From positions 13,781 through 68,616 of the forward strand of contig JALHNB010000036.1 in assembly GCA_022843745.1 (NCBI GenBank): a DNA stretch of 54,836 nt. Direction: 5' to 3'. The position numbers and the translations under genes were made by a program. Shown here in pieces: positions 33,834 through 46,286 of this stretch (positions within the stretch are counted from its first letter, which is position 1; the number at the start of each line of letters is the position of its first letter). The notes under the pieces are model-generated. The model was not told where the DNA came from. It searched no databases and worked only from the letters and a program-made list of their open reading frames with translations. Source of the stretch: Anaerolineae bacterium (GTDB lineage: Bacteria; Chloroflexota; Anaerolineae; Aggregatilineales; Phototrophicaceae).

Positions 33834-35351
33834 ATGCTACTTCTTGGGATCGACATTGGTACAACGGCGGCGAAAGCAGCCCTGTTCAGCCCAGATGGGC
33901 GCTTGCAGGCTGTCGGGCAGGCTGAGTACGCTGTGAATCACGTTCGCCCCGGTTGGGTCGAGCAGAATCCTGAAGATTGGTGGCAGGCGGTTTGTGTGGC
34001 GATCCGGCAGGCGCTTGCCAGTGTACCAAACAGTGCCGATCAAGTTGGGGGAGTTGCGGTCAGTGCGCAAGCCCCGACTCTGATCGCTCTGGATCGCTCC
34101 GGTCAGCCTGTGCGTCCCGCCATGATCTGGATGGATCGCCGCGCGGAAGCTGAAGTCGCGCAGATTAACGACCAGTTGGGGGCGGAAAATGTCTATCGTG
34201 TCACGGGCAACCGAACCGATGCGTTTTATGTCGCGCCCAAGCTTTTGTGGTTCAAAAATCATGAGCCAGCCTTGCTCAAGAAAACCCATAAGCTGGTGCA
34301 GATTAACGGCTACATCAATTATCTCCTGACCAATACCTACAGCCTGGATAATGTCCATGCGGGATTATTGCAGCTTCGTGATTATGCGACAGGGGGATGG
34401 TCAGCCGAACTATGCGATTTATGCGGTGTCAAAAATTCACATTTTCCTGAAATCCTGCCAGGGCATCATATCCAGGGGGAAGTCACACCCAAAGCAGCTG
34501 AGGCTACAGGTTTACGGCCCGGTACGCCTGTCATGGTCGGCACGGTAGACGGCGCGGCGGCGGCGGTTGAAGCAGGTGCGGTTGACCTCGGCGCGGCGGC
34601 GGAGATGACCGGGACATCGACTGTTTTGCTGATGCCGAACGATGGCAGCGTGTCTGAATCCGCCTTCATCGCCATGCCCCATGCTATTCCCGGACTCCAT
34701 TTGCTGCTCGGCGCGATGGTTGCTTCTGGCGCGAGTCTGCGCTGGTATCGCGATCAATTTGGTCTAACAGAAGTTCAAGCCGCTTCAAATCTGAAGCTTG
34801 ACCCGTTCGATCTGCTCACGCAGCAAGCGGCGCAGGTCAAACCTGGCAGCGATGGCGTGATTTTCTTGCCCTACATGATGGGCGAACGTGCTCCGTTGTG
34901 GCATACCAACGCGCGAGGCGTGTTTTTCGGCGTGTCACTATCGACGCAAAAAGCCGCTTTCATCCGCGCGATTCTGGAAGGGACAGCCTTTGCGCTCCGG
35001 CATAATGTAGAGGTTGCGCGAAAAGCCGGGGTGACGATCACGGAAATTCGCTCTGTTGGCGGCGGGACTCGCAGCGCCCTCTGGAATCAGATCAAAGCGG
35101 ATGTATTAGGCGTTCCCGTGCTGCTGCCGGAAGCATCTGTGGGTGCGCCTTTCGGAGATGCGATACTGGTTGGCATGGGGCTGGGACTGTATCCGAATAT
35201 TAGCCAATCGCTGCGCGAGATGGTCAAATTGCAAACGCGCTACGAACCGAACGCCGAAAATCATAAGCGCTACAGTCAGATTTACCCGATTTTCCGCAGC
35301 ATCTATGAGCAGTTGCGCGAAGTTTTTGACAGCGCGGCAGAAATTAATTGA
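33834..35351 (+). CDS. FGGY family carbohydrate kinase (xylulokinase-like)
   Basis: A 505-residue FGGY kinase. The N-terminal phosphate loop is GIDIGTTAAKAALF; WMDRRA carries the catalytic-region residues; MTGTSTVL and SVGGGTRSALWNQIKADVLG form the C-terminal signature. It phosphorylates a sugar or polyol with ATP; xylulokinase-like spacing is the nearest match. It lies between the ALDH and an SDR on plus. Its stop TGA is the TTGA of the following CACAGAG element. Confidence 0.9.
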   Translation: MLLLGIDIGTTAAKAALFSPDGRLQAVGQAEYAVNHVRPGWVEQNPEDWWQAVCVAIRQALASVPNSADQVGGVAVSAQAPTLIALDRSGQPVRPAMIWMDRRAEAEVAQINDQLGAENVYRVTGNRTDAFYVAPKLLWFKNHEPALLKKTHKLVQINGYINYLLTNTYSLDNVHAGLLQLRDYATGGWSAELCDLCGVKNSHFPEILPGHHIQGEVTPKAAEATGLRPGTPVMVGTVDGAAAAVEAGAVDLGAAAEMTGTSTVLLMPNDGSVSESAFIAMPHAIPGLHLLLGAMVASGASLRWYRDQFGLTEVQAASNLKLDPFDLLTQQAAQVKPGSDGVIFLPYMMGERAPLWHTNARGVFFGVSLSTQKAAFIRAILEGTAFALRHNVEVARKAGVTITEIRSVGGGTRSALWNQIKADVLGVPVLLPEASVGAPFGDAILVGMGLGLYPNISQSLREMVKLQTRYEPNAENHKRYSQIYPIFRSIYEQLREVFDSAAEIN

Positions 35352-35379
35352 ACCACAGAGACACAGAGGACACAGAGCA
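35346..35379. repeat. CACAGAG word repeat, family B (copy 3)
   Basis: AATTGAACCACAGAGACACA, then GAGGACACAGAG. It begins at the FGGY kinase stop codon and its AGAGGA is the only ribosome-site-like sequence before the SDR's TTG start. Confidence 0.65.
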
Positions 35380-35381
35380 AG

Positions 35382-36154
35382 TTGACTAATTCAAATACAG
35401 ATTCTTTTAATGACAATTTAGAAGGTCGGGTTGCGCTGGTGACGGGCGGATCACGTGGTATTGGGCGGTCAATTTGCCTTGCGTTAGCTGCGAAGGGCGC
35501 AGTCGTTGCTGTCAATTATCGCGCACAGGCTGCGGCTGCTGATGAAGTTGTCGCGCAGATTCAGCAAATGGGTGGTAAAGCCGCAGTATTCCAGGCGGAT
35601 ATGGCTGATTTCGAAGCGCCAAGCAAATTAGTCGATCAAGTTTCTGCTCAGTTAGGCGCTGTTGATATTCTGGTCAATAATGCCGCTGAAATGACCGATT
35701 CCTCCGTTGCTGATATGACCGATGAGATTTGGGAGCAGACTCTATCGGTCAATCTGGGATCGGTTTTTCGCTGCACACGTGCCGTTATCCCGGCGATGAA
35801 AGCGCGAGGCTGGGGGCGAATCATCAATATTTCGTCGCAGGCGGTTTATACGGGATCAGCCAACCATGCCCATTACGCCGCGTCGAAATCCGGTTTGCTC
35901 GGATTGACATTTTCGCTGGCGAAGGAACTTGGCCCATCAGGAATCACCGTGAATCTGGTCGCGCCGGGGCGAATCCTCACCGATATGCTGCTGGAACGCT
36001 CGACAGGGCGTGAAGAAGAATGGATGAAGCAGACACCGCTGCGCCGTTTTGGTAAGCCGGAAGAAGTTGCTGCTGCTGTTGCTTTTCTGGCATCAGAGGG
36101 CGCGGGCTATATCACAGGCGCGAACCTGCACATCAACGGCGGCCTCGTGATGGA

Positions 36155-36158
<4 letters not shown>
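35382..36158 (+). CDS. SDR family oxidoreductase (FabG-like), TTG start
   Basis: A 258-residue classical SDR: VTGGSRGIGRSIC loop, NNAAEMTDSS, catalytic Ser in NISSQAV and YAASKSGLLG (Tyr and Lys present), LVAPGRILTD and ITGANLHINGG. It should reduce or oxidise a ketone/alcohol. No in-frame ATG precedes the Rossmann loop, so the TTG at 35382 is the likely start; it lies 11 bases after GAGGA in the repeat element. It follows the FGGY kinase by 30 bases and converges on tatD, overlapping it by four bases. Confidence 0.88.
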
Positions 36159-37917
<1,759 letters not shown>

Positions 37918-37974
37918 CTAAATAGTGCCGAGGACGACTGCTGCTTTGAAAACTGTGTCCTCATCTGGAAATAA

Positions 37975-38002
37975 AGTATAGCGTGAATCAGGGGTGTGTC
38001 AC
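37975..38002 (-). promoter_or_regulatory. Promoter of gmd-tatD
   Basis: On the minus strand GTGACA (38002-37997), 16-base spacer, TATACT (37980-37975); each box matches five of six consensus bases. The -35 overlaps the rmd stop codon. The leader of about 57 bases contains a GAGGAC/GTCCTC hairpin (37930-37962). Confidence 0.55.
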
Positions 38003-38940
38003 GAGCGTTTTGTCATCGTTGCTTGTACGCGCTGACGACAGTCATTCAGTAAATCGAGCAGTGTTTGCTCAAATGCAATTTTTGGCTCCCAGCCTGTCGC
38101 GCTGCGCAGCTTCTCGGCGCTCCCTGATTTAAATGAGTCGCGTTGATTTCCGCTGGTTTCGATGCGTGGGCGAACAGAACTGTGGCTGAGTAAAATATTG
38201 AGCAGGTCTTCCACACGGTAGGTTTTCCCTGACGCGAGGTTATAAACGTCGCCCGGAGTCCCTTTTGCCATGAGCAAGGCATAGGCCCGCACGACATCGC
38301 GCACATCGGTGAAATCGACCTGTGCTTTCAGGTTACGCACCTTGATAACCGATTCGCGCTGTCCCGCTTCAATCTCCGCAATCTGAGTTGCGAAATCGGC
38401 GGCGACAAATCCAGGCGATTGACCTGGGCCAGTGTGGTTAAATGGGCGAACCCGTATGACTGGTAGTTTTTGATTGTATTCCAACCCCATCATATCCTGG
38501 GCATATTTGCTCATCGCATAGGGGCTGGTCGCGCAGATTGGTGAGTCTTCGGTGATGGTTTGGTGGGAGTCGCGAAAATCGTACAAATCGGCTGAACCGA
38601 CGATTAACACGCGCGACGAAAATGGCACACACGAATCTAAAATACTGCGCTGGGCGTTGATATTGTTTTCAATGGTCGTCCAGGGTTGCAAGTAAGATTG
38701 CGCGGGGGATGATAAAGCCGCCAGATGATAAACCTGATCGGGGAGTATCTGCTCGATCAAAAATTTCACAGCTTGCGTATCGCGTAAATCAAGCTGGTGA
38801 AAAATGACAGACGCGGCATTCGCTTGGGAAATAGCTTCAAGCGTCGTCCCGTGAATTTCGACATCTGGTTGGGTGTCGGCAATATGCTGCGAAAGGTGTT
38901 TGCCTACAAAGCCGCCTGCGCCTGTAATGAGTACCCGCAC
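37999..38940 (-). CDS. rmd: GDP-4-keto-6-deoxymannose reductase-like epimerase
   Basis: A 313-residue extended SDR: VLITGAGGFVGKHL loop, LAALSSPAQSYLQPW, GSADLYDF, YAMSKYAQDMM (catalytic Tyr and Lys) and RPFNHTGPGQSPGF, a stretch typical of Rmd. It would reduce GDP-4-keto-6-deoxymannose to GDP-D-rhamnose, using the product of gmd. The start is the GTG at 38940 (AGGA seven bases before); a longer frame from 39072 adds 44 residues of no family character. A perfect TATAAT lies at 38982-38977 without a clear -35. Confidence 0.85.
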   Translation of the reverse strand: MRVLITGAGGFVGKHLSQHIADTQPDVEIHGTTLEAISQANAASVIFHQLDLRDTQAVKFLIEQILPDQVYHLAALSSPAQSYLQPWTTIENNINAQRSILDSCVPFSSRVLIVGSADLYDFRDSHQTITEDSPICATSPYAMSKYAQDMMGLEYNQKLPVIRVRPFNHTGPGQSPGFVAADFATQIAEIEAGQRESVIKVRNLKAQVDFTDVRDVVRAYALLMAKGTPGDVYNLASGKTYRVEDLLNILLSHSSVRPRIETSGNQRDSFKSGSAEKLRSATGWEPKIAFEQTLLDLLNDCRQRVQATMTKRS

Positions 38941-39007
38941 GTTGATTTCCTGTTTTCCATCAGAATAACAGGCAGGATTATAGCGAACCGGATTTGATGC
39001 GCTAGCC

Positions 39008-41095
39008 TCAATTCGCTGGATAGGGCAGCACAAAAGCTTCGACAAGCTGCGATTCGGGATGCTGGAAAGCAATCACGTCATAATGCGTCCCCGGTTGGAG
39101 ATCGACTTGTCGTATCGTTGCGGCGATTTCATTAGTCACGAGATCGACGACATGAATGTCATTTGACCTCAGAGGCGCAAGCAGCACCGTCGAAGACATC
39201 CCCGGCCTGGCTTCCATCCCCAGAATGGTGGTGACACCAAACGGAATTGAACGGCGAAATAATTCGCCAGCGGGAGACTCACTGAGTCGGCTTGGATTGG
39301 TATCTGTTGCTGTCGAAGTTGAATAGGCCAGTCCAAATTGAGCATCATTGCTGCCAGTGGTGTTAATGAGCCGGAAGTGTGGTGAATTTCCGCCAAACAC
39401 CACGTCTGAATCGCTGATGACGAGCAGTTGGATATTCTGAGTACCAAAACCAAAGGCAACAATGCTGTAGTCAGAAGCGGGGTCGAATGTCGCGATTATT
39501 GAACCGAGTGTTTCGCCGGACTCGGTCACTTGCGCATCAATCGTATTATCGCCGCTGTTGGCGATGTTCATTTCGCTGCCATCACTGTAGGCAAGACCTG
39601 TTGCTATGGGCGATTCGTTCAGCAGGAAAGTCATGGGCAAGCCGCCGCTGACCGCATTAACAAAACGAACGCGCGTCGGAATTTCGGGCGTTGCTGTCGG
39701 CGTGACACCCAACTCCAGACCTTCGAGGCCTTCGTCAATGCCGACCCGTTCGCTCAAAATCAACGGTGGTCGATCAATGACACCTGTCACGAGATAAAGA
39801 TAAGTTCGTCCCGGCTCAAAAACAACATTCTGCGCGGTTTCGACCTGCTCACCCGCTACGCCACCTTCAACCCTGTTCCAGAAAAATGTGTATATCCCGG
39901 CGGTTTCAAATGCAGCGATTTGCGGGGGCTGCGCATAGCCGAGATCGCCGACGGCTTGCATTGGCCCGGCCTGCGTTTCGACCCGGATGTTCGTGACGTT
40001 GCTCAAAATGTTGACAAAGGCGACACGAGTCTGTGTGGGTGATGTTGGCGAGAGGTCTTCACGGTAATCGACCACGCGCAAATCTTCAGTTTCACCCACG
40101 ACGATCAGCGTGATAATGTCGTCGTCATTGACGATAAGCTGGCTGGTCGTTAAGGGAGTGGTGGGGTCTGCCCCTGCGCTGTAAACATTGACGGTGTAAA
40201 TACGCGCCGGAACATCCTGACGTTCGCTGGCGCGGCTGAATTCCAGATTGCCTGCGAGTGGCAAATTATCCAGCACAACATCCACAGAAATAAGTGATGT
40301 CGCGGCGTTGATGGCACGGATACTGGCGCTGCCCGGTGCGCGTATTTCCGCTTTTATGATGGTCAGATTATCAGGTTGCCCCACCAGCGCGAGGGTATAG
40401 TTGACGCGCTCCTGAAGGGTGATCGGATACGTGAATAAAATTCCGCTTTCACTGCGGAAATCGAGATTAATGCTGTCACTTGAGAGGGTAATGGGTAAAG
40501 CAGCGCTCCCAAATGCTAACGGCGGGGTGAGGTCAACATCACTCTGCTGCATGGTGATGTTGCCGCTGCCTTCGACAGCCTGGATGAAGGCGATACGACT
40601 CTGTTCTTTTGCCAGCGGTTCTGTGGACTCGGTGAAGCTCGACAGTTTGAGCGCATCCGGCGTTCCTGTAAAGAGCAGAATCAGCGATTCGCCGCCTTTG
40701 GGTGAAAAACTCGTCTGGAATAACGTTTCGCTTTCGACCACCGATTCGACCCGCAGCGTGTAATCCCCGGCAACAATGCCGGACGGCTCAGTGCTTTGGG
40801 TATAACTGAGGTTGGTCGCGACGGCCAATCGGTCAACAAAGACGTTGAAAGTTGGCACGTCCGGCGCAGCGTGAATGACTCGCATATAGGCCTGCTGTGA
40901 CGGATCCGTCGCGCGGGTCATGTCAATCGCGCGTGGGAGTGGCGTTGGCTGCGGCAGGGGTGTTGACGTGATTGTGGGGGTGAGAGTCGGCGTTTCTGTG
41001 GGTGTTGGAGGGGGGTCAGGCGTGGCAGGAGTATCGCAAGCCGCAACCACCAGCAGAACAAACAGGATGAACAAAACGCGCCGTAAATAACTCAT
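39008..41095 (-). CDS. Lipoprotein with DUF4397-like repeats
   Basis: A 695-residue protein with a lipobox (LLVVAAC, Cys19), then a Pro/Thr-rich linker (about 20-55) and about six DUF4397-like beta domains. Each domain begins with a line such as AYMRVIHAAPDVPTF, SIRAINAATSLIS or TRVRFVNAVSGGLP. DUF4397 domains occur in surface proteins and have no proven function. It is anchored to the outer face of the membrane. The next gene on the strand, with four such domains, is an obvious relative; a palindrome lies between them. Confidence 0.88.
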   Translation of the reverse strand: MSYLRRVLFILFVLLVVAACDTPATPDPPPTPTETPTLTPTITSTPLPQPTPLPRAIDMTRATDPSQQAYMRVIHAAPDVPTFNVFVDRLAVATNLSYTQSTEPSGIVAGDYTLRVESVVESETLFQTSFSPKGGESLILLFTGTPDALKLSSFTESTEPLAKEQSRIAFIQAVEGSGNITMQQSDVDLTPPLAFGSAALPITLSSDSINLDFRSESGILFTYPITLQERVNYTLALVGQPDNLTIIKAEIRAPGSASIRAINAATSLISVDVVLDNLPLAGNLEFSRASERQDVPARIYTVNVYSAGADPTTPLTTSQLIVNDDDIITLIVVGETEDLRVVDYREDLSPTSPTQTRVAFVNILSNVTNIRVETQAGPMQAVGDLGYAQPPQIAAFETAGIYTFFWNRVEGGVAGEQVETAQNVVFEPGRTYLYLVTGVIDRPPLILSERVGIDEGLEGLELGVTPTATPEIPTRVRFVNAVSGGLPMTFLLNESPIATGLAYSDGSEMNIANSGDNTIDAQVTESGETLGSIIATFDPASDYSIVAFGFGTQNIQLLVISDSDVVFGGNSPHFRLINTTGSNDAQFGLAYSTSTATDTNPSRLSESPAGELFRRSIPFGVTTILGMEARPGMSSTVLLAPLRSNDIHVVDLVTNEIAATIRQVDLQPGTHYDVIAFQHPESQLVEAFVLPYPAN

Positions 41096-41157
41096 AACCC
41101 GCCTCTGAGATTACATCTTCTATTTTGTCATTGTACCCGCGTCAGGGGAAAATGCCA

Positions 41158-41187
41158 GTAGGGGCGACTCGCCGAGTCGCCCCTATG
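41158..41187. repeat. GTAGGGGCG palindrome, family A (copy 3)
   Basis: The most perfect copy: 13-base arms TAGGGGCGACTCG (41159-41171) and CGAGTCGCCCCTA (41173-41185) around a single base. It lies in the 99-base gap between the two DUF4397 genes. Confidence 0.7.
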
Positions 41188-41194
41188 TGGATGT

Positions 41195-43759
41195 TTAGGT
41201 TGATGGAACAGGGGTGAGCGTTGGTACGAGAGTCGGTGTCGGCGTGAAACGTGCGCTATCTGGTTCGTCTGCGACAATTGGCACATCGAGGAGTTCAAAT
41301 TCTCCCTCATTGAACGTCAGGCGGACGAAAGCTGCCGTTTCGGTACGGGCGGCAATCCAGCCATCAAGACCTTCAAAGGTCACATGCAGCCAGTTTCCAT
41401 CGCCTGTACGCTCGCTAACGATCAGGCGTGTTCCGCTGGGGATTGGTGCGAGAACTTCGGCATTCGAAGTGGGATTGCGGCGCAGATTCAGATTGGCTCC
41501 GGGATCAAGTTCCACGACGGCGACAATCGCATCTTTCACAGGGTCAACCGTCGGCTGTACGACAGCGGCAGAACCTGCGGTTTGTTGACCGCGCTCATCA
41601 TCTGCGGTGATCGCCAGCAGCCCTTTTTCTTGCAGGAATTCCGGCGTGGTTGGCTCACCATTGAACTGATAGGTGAGGTACTGTGTGCTTGCCCAGCCCG
41701 TAATCGTGCTGCCATCCGGCGCGGCATAGCTGACGAAAATCCACTCGCCATCTTCTTTGAGTCCGACAAATTCGGCAACAGTCCCTAACGGAAGCTGCGC
41801 CAGCACTTCGCCAGTGCTTTCCGGTGTGCGCCGTACATTAAGGTTGCTATCAGGCGCAAGGTTAAAAACGACAACCGTTACAAGGTCTCTACGGCCTTCT
41901 GGACTGGTGATATTCGTATCGCGCGATTCACCAGGGGTGTTGGCTGGGACAGTAGGCAGATTTCGCAGCAGAACATTTTCGCCACTTGCTGTGTTGACAT
42001 CAATGTAATCGCCACGCGCCCAGGCATCAATAAAGCCGCCATCGGGTGTGTTGAAGGTGACAAAGAGCCATGTCGTTTCGGGGTCGAGATCTGTACGCTC
42101 ATCTTCGAGCAGCGATACCGGGTCGATATATTCGTAGTCATCAGGAATTTGAGTCGCGCTTAATGGCAAATCCGCAATTTCGCCTTCGCGTCCATTGACC
42201 GTGACGGTAGTCCCCGGCGGGATGACACCGAGCGAAAGCGCCTGGCTGTTGGGATACTGCCGAAGCTGCAAATTCGCGCTTGGGTCAAGGTTAAAGACGC
42301 GCCCCGTCAATGTATTATCGGTAGGTGCGGACACAATCGGCGCGGGAGTCTCTGTCGGAGCGACAATCGGCGCAAGGGTTGGAGTAGGAGATTGCGCTGG
42401 TTGTTCAGCCGTTTGTGATTCTGGTGATGGGACAAGTGTCGCTGTCGCCACTGCGGCAACCGTTACAGCTTCCGCACCCGGCGCACTGGCGATACCCTGC
42501 GCCAAAGCGATTGGCTCAAGCGATGTCACAAAAGTTGATTCGCCGCCAAAAGCCAGAACGTTGTAGAACGTGCCGCCATAGTAGTTCGCAGCAGGAATAC
42601 TGACATTTTCAGCATCACCGGGTGAAAGAACTATTGTTTGCGAACTGGGTGTAACCGCAGAGATGCCACTGGAATCACCCGCCGGGATATTGTCTGCCAC
42701 AACCGTGCCGTCTTCCAGCGAAGCCGAGAAGGTTGTGTCACCCGAACTGCCATTGATGACGCGAATCAGCGCTTGATTCGGGGTGGCAATGCTCAGATCG
42801 TCCGTCAATAGTTTGACAGAAATAGCATCGGATGGGCCAAGCGCAAGGGCTGTCACCCAATCGCCACTTTCGACAGTCACACTCTCGCTGACCAGACTTT
42901 GCTGCGTTCCACTTTCGCGCAGCTCAACGGTATAAGTACCACCGGGAACGGAAATATAGCGGGTGGCTGGGCTGCTGCCGACAGGATCGGTCAGGGTAGC
43001 GATAGGCGTGTCATTAACGTAAACATCAACAGAGGGCGCGCCGGGAACACCATGCACAAAGCGCACAAATGCGCTGTCTGCGTCCGCTTGGGTAGGCGCG
43101 GAAAGGAGCTTGAACTGAGGTGTGACTGCTGTGCCATACAGCACGAGAATATGCGATGCGCCGCTGTTGAGCGCAAGCGTACCCAATGAGAGTAATGCGC
43201 TGTCAACACCTTCGCCGGAGGGTACAACCACCATATTGTAGGGAAATACAGGTATATCCAGTGTCCCGGCAGCCTGGTTGTAAGCGACTTGCAGCAGCAC
43301 AGGGCGGCCATCGTCCAGCAAAATATCGACGGGTGGCGCATCAGCGATTGCGTGAATAACCGTGAAACGCGCTTTGCCCAGTGGCAGCGGATCCAGGATG
43401 TCCTCAAAAGCTGTAAATGCGATGGGATCGGTAAAAGACGAAACCACCATCGTCAGGGATTGCCCTGCGCCGGGTGTAATGATCTGCTCCCAAAGAGGTG
43501 ATGTTACACCCATCTGAGTAACAGTTAACGAGCTTTCTCCGGCAGGTAGATTGATGTATTCCGTTGCCTGACCGAAAGCCAGAGTGCTCACGGTCAATTG
43601 GCCGTTGGTGTAGACATCAATCGCTGTTGCGCCAGGGATGGCATGGACGAAACGAACGAGAGCGCTGTCGCCCGATTGAGCAAGCGCAGTCATACCACCC
43701 AGAGATAATACAAACAAGATCAGCATCAAGCTGAGTGCGAGGCGTTTCCAATGTACCAT
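41195..43759 (-). CDS. Secreted DUF4397 and SH3b multidomain protein
   Basis: An 854-residue protein with a signal peptide (1-28). Four DUF4397-like domains follow (about 30-400; SALVRFVHAIPGATAIDVY and SAFVRFVHGVPGAPSVDVY are near copies), then a Pro/Thr/Ala linker (about 430-480). Three SH3b domains follow (NLQLRQYPNS, NLNVRRTPES, NLNLRRNPTS) and a Pro/Thr C-terminus. SH3b domains bind cell-wall material, so it is probably wall-associated. A perfect AAGGAGG ribosome site precedes the ATG. A GCGGT/ACCGC hairpin lies in the 68-base gap after ahcY. Confidence 0.88.
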   Translation of the reverse strand: MVHWKRLALSLMLILFVLSLGGMTALAQSGDSALVRFVHAIPGATAIDVYTNGQLTVSTLAFGQATEYINLPAGESSLTVTQMGVTSPLWEQIITPGAGQSLTMVVSSFTDPIAFTAFEDILDPLPLGKARFTVIHAIADAPPVDILLDDGRPVLLQVAYNQAAGTLDIPVFPYNMVVVPSGEGVDSALLSLGTLALNSGASHILVLYGTAVTPQFKLLSAPTQADADSAFVRFVHGVPGAPSVDVYVNDTPIATLTDPVGSSPATRYISVPGGTYTVELRESGTQQSLVSESVTVESGDWVTALALGPSDAISVKLLTDDLSIATPNQALIRVINGSSGDTTFSASLEDGTVVADNIPAGDSSGISAVTPSSQTIVLSPGDAENVSIPAANYYGGTFYNVLAFGGESTFVTSLEPIALAQGIASAPGAEAVTVAAVATATLVPSPESQTAEQPAQSPTPTLAPIVAPTETPAPIVSAPTDNTLTGRVFNLDPSANLQLRQYPNSQALSLGVIPPGTTVTVNGREGEIADLPLSATQIPDDYEYIDPVSLLEDERTDLDPETTWLFVTFNTPDGGFIDAWARGDYIDVNTASGENVLLRNLPTVPANTPGESRDTNITSPEGRRDLVTVVVFNLAPDSNLNVRRTPESTGEVLAQLPLGTVAEFVGLKEDGEWIFVSYAAPDGSTITGWASTQYLTYQFNGEPTTPEFLQEKGLLAITADDERGQQTAGSAAVVQPTVDPVKDAIVAVVELDPGANLNLRRNPTSNAEVLAPIPSGTRLIVSERTGDGNWLHVTFEGLDGWIAARTETAAFVRLTFNEGEFELLDVPIVADEPDSARFTPTPTLVPTLTPVPST

Positions 43760-43827
43760 CTTTCCTCCTTAAATGTTACCAGGATGCCTTTGGGAAGCTA
43801 TTGTAATGCGGTTTGAAGCTTACCGCT

Positions 43828-45192
<1,365 letters not shown>

Positions 45193-45202
45193 TCATTGAA
45201 TC

Positions 45203-46174
45203 TCAGACATTTTCAGCTTGTAAAAGTGAGTCCAGCAGGCCTTCATCGTCAAAATGACTGCGGAAGCGGGCGATGAACTCTGGCATTGTGTAACGGTGAT
45301 TTTGTGTCCCTGTTTGCTCCAGGACGTAGGTCGCGCAGAGAGCACCCACTTGCCCAGCGAGTTTAAGCGGCCAGCCCGCCGCCAAGCCGCGCAAAAAGCC
45401 TCCGCGATAGGCATCACCCGCGCCAGTGGGGTCTTTGATGTCACCGACAGGGAACACCGGAATGAAAATGAGGTCGCCATTCAGATAGACGTGTGAGCCG
45501 TGTTTGCCCTGTGTAATGACCAGGATTTCGATATTTTTACGCAGGTCGTCAATGGTAAGACCCGTCTTATTGCAGATAATCTCCGCTTCATAAGCATTGA
45601 CGATCATGGCATAAGCGCCTTTCATGCTCTCTGCCAGTTCTTCACCACTCAAACGCGGCACTTGCTGGCTGGGGTCATACACAAAGCGAATCTCACGTTC
45701 GCGGCATTCGTCAGCCAGCTTCATCATCGCCACCGGATCGTTCGGCGAAATGACGACCATATCCGGTTTGCCATCGTAAACATCAGCCAGCGTATAATTG
45801 CGGGCATAGGCCATCGCGCCTGTATAAAACGAAGCGATCTGATTATTGTCGAGGTCAGTGTTTACGAAAAATGAGGCCGTAAACACCTCGTCAATCTGGC
45901 GAACGGTGCTGCAATCGACCCCGCTATCGTCCAACCATTTGCGGTAATCGGGGAAATCACGCCCGACTGTTCCCATTAATTTCGGTTTCATACCGAGCAG
46001 CGCCATATTATAGGCAATGTTGGCGGCGACTCCACCCCAATGCTTGGTCATGTCATCAACGAGAAAGCTGAGGCTGACCTGATGTAGCTGATCGATGATG
46101 AAATGATCGGTAAAATGACCTGGGAAACGCATGAGGTAGTCGTAGGCGATTGAGCCTGTTATGATAATATTCAT
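45203..46174 (-). CDS. PfkB family kinase, possible adenosine kinase
   Basis: A 323-residue PfkB/ribokinase-fold protein: GGVAANIAYNMALLGMKP (Gly-rich substrate loop), VISPNDP, VITQGKHGSHVY and the catalytic DPTGAGDAYRGGFLRGLAAG with Asp as base. It phosphorylates a sugar or nucleoside. Its place directly upstream of ahcY suggests adenosine, which would pull SAH hydrolysis forward; ribose or fructose 6-phosphate are alternatives. The divergent promoter region (46175-46286) has an extended -10 (TGG then TAAAAT on minus, 46237-46229). Confidence 0.85.
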   Translation of the reverse strand: MNIIITGSIAYDYLMRFPGHFTDHFIIDQLHQVSLSFLVDDMTKHWGGVAANIAYNMALLGMKPKLMGTVGRDFPDYRKWLDDSGVDCSTVRQIDEVFTASFFVNTDLDNNQIASFYTGAMAYARNYTLADVYDGKPDMVVISPNDPVAMMKLADECREREIRFVYDPSQQVPRLSGEELAESMKGAYAMIVNAYEAEIICNKTGLTIDDLRKNIEILVITQGKHGSHVYLNGDLIFIPVFPVGDIKDPTGAGDAYRGGFLRGLAAGWPLKLAGQVGALCATYVLEQTGTQNHRYTMPEFIARFRSHFDDEGLLDSLLQAENV

Positions 46175-46286
46175 TGAGGTTGAGATTCCTGGTTAATGTT
46201 GAGCGGGACTTTAACAAAACAGCGACGGATTTTACCACAATCTACCGATCAGACCAGATCAATTCACTCCGTCAGGAGGTCAGAAA

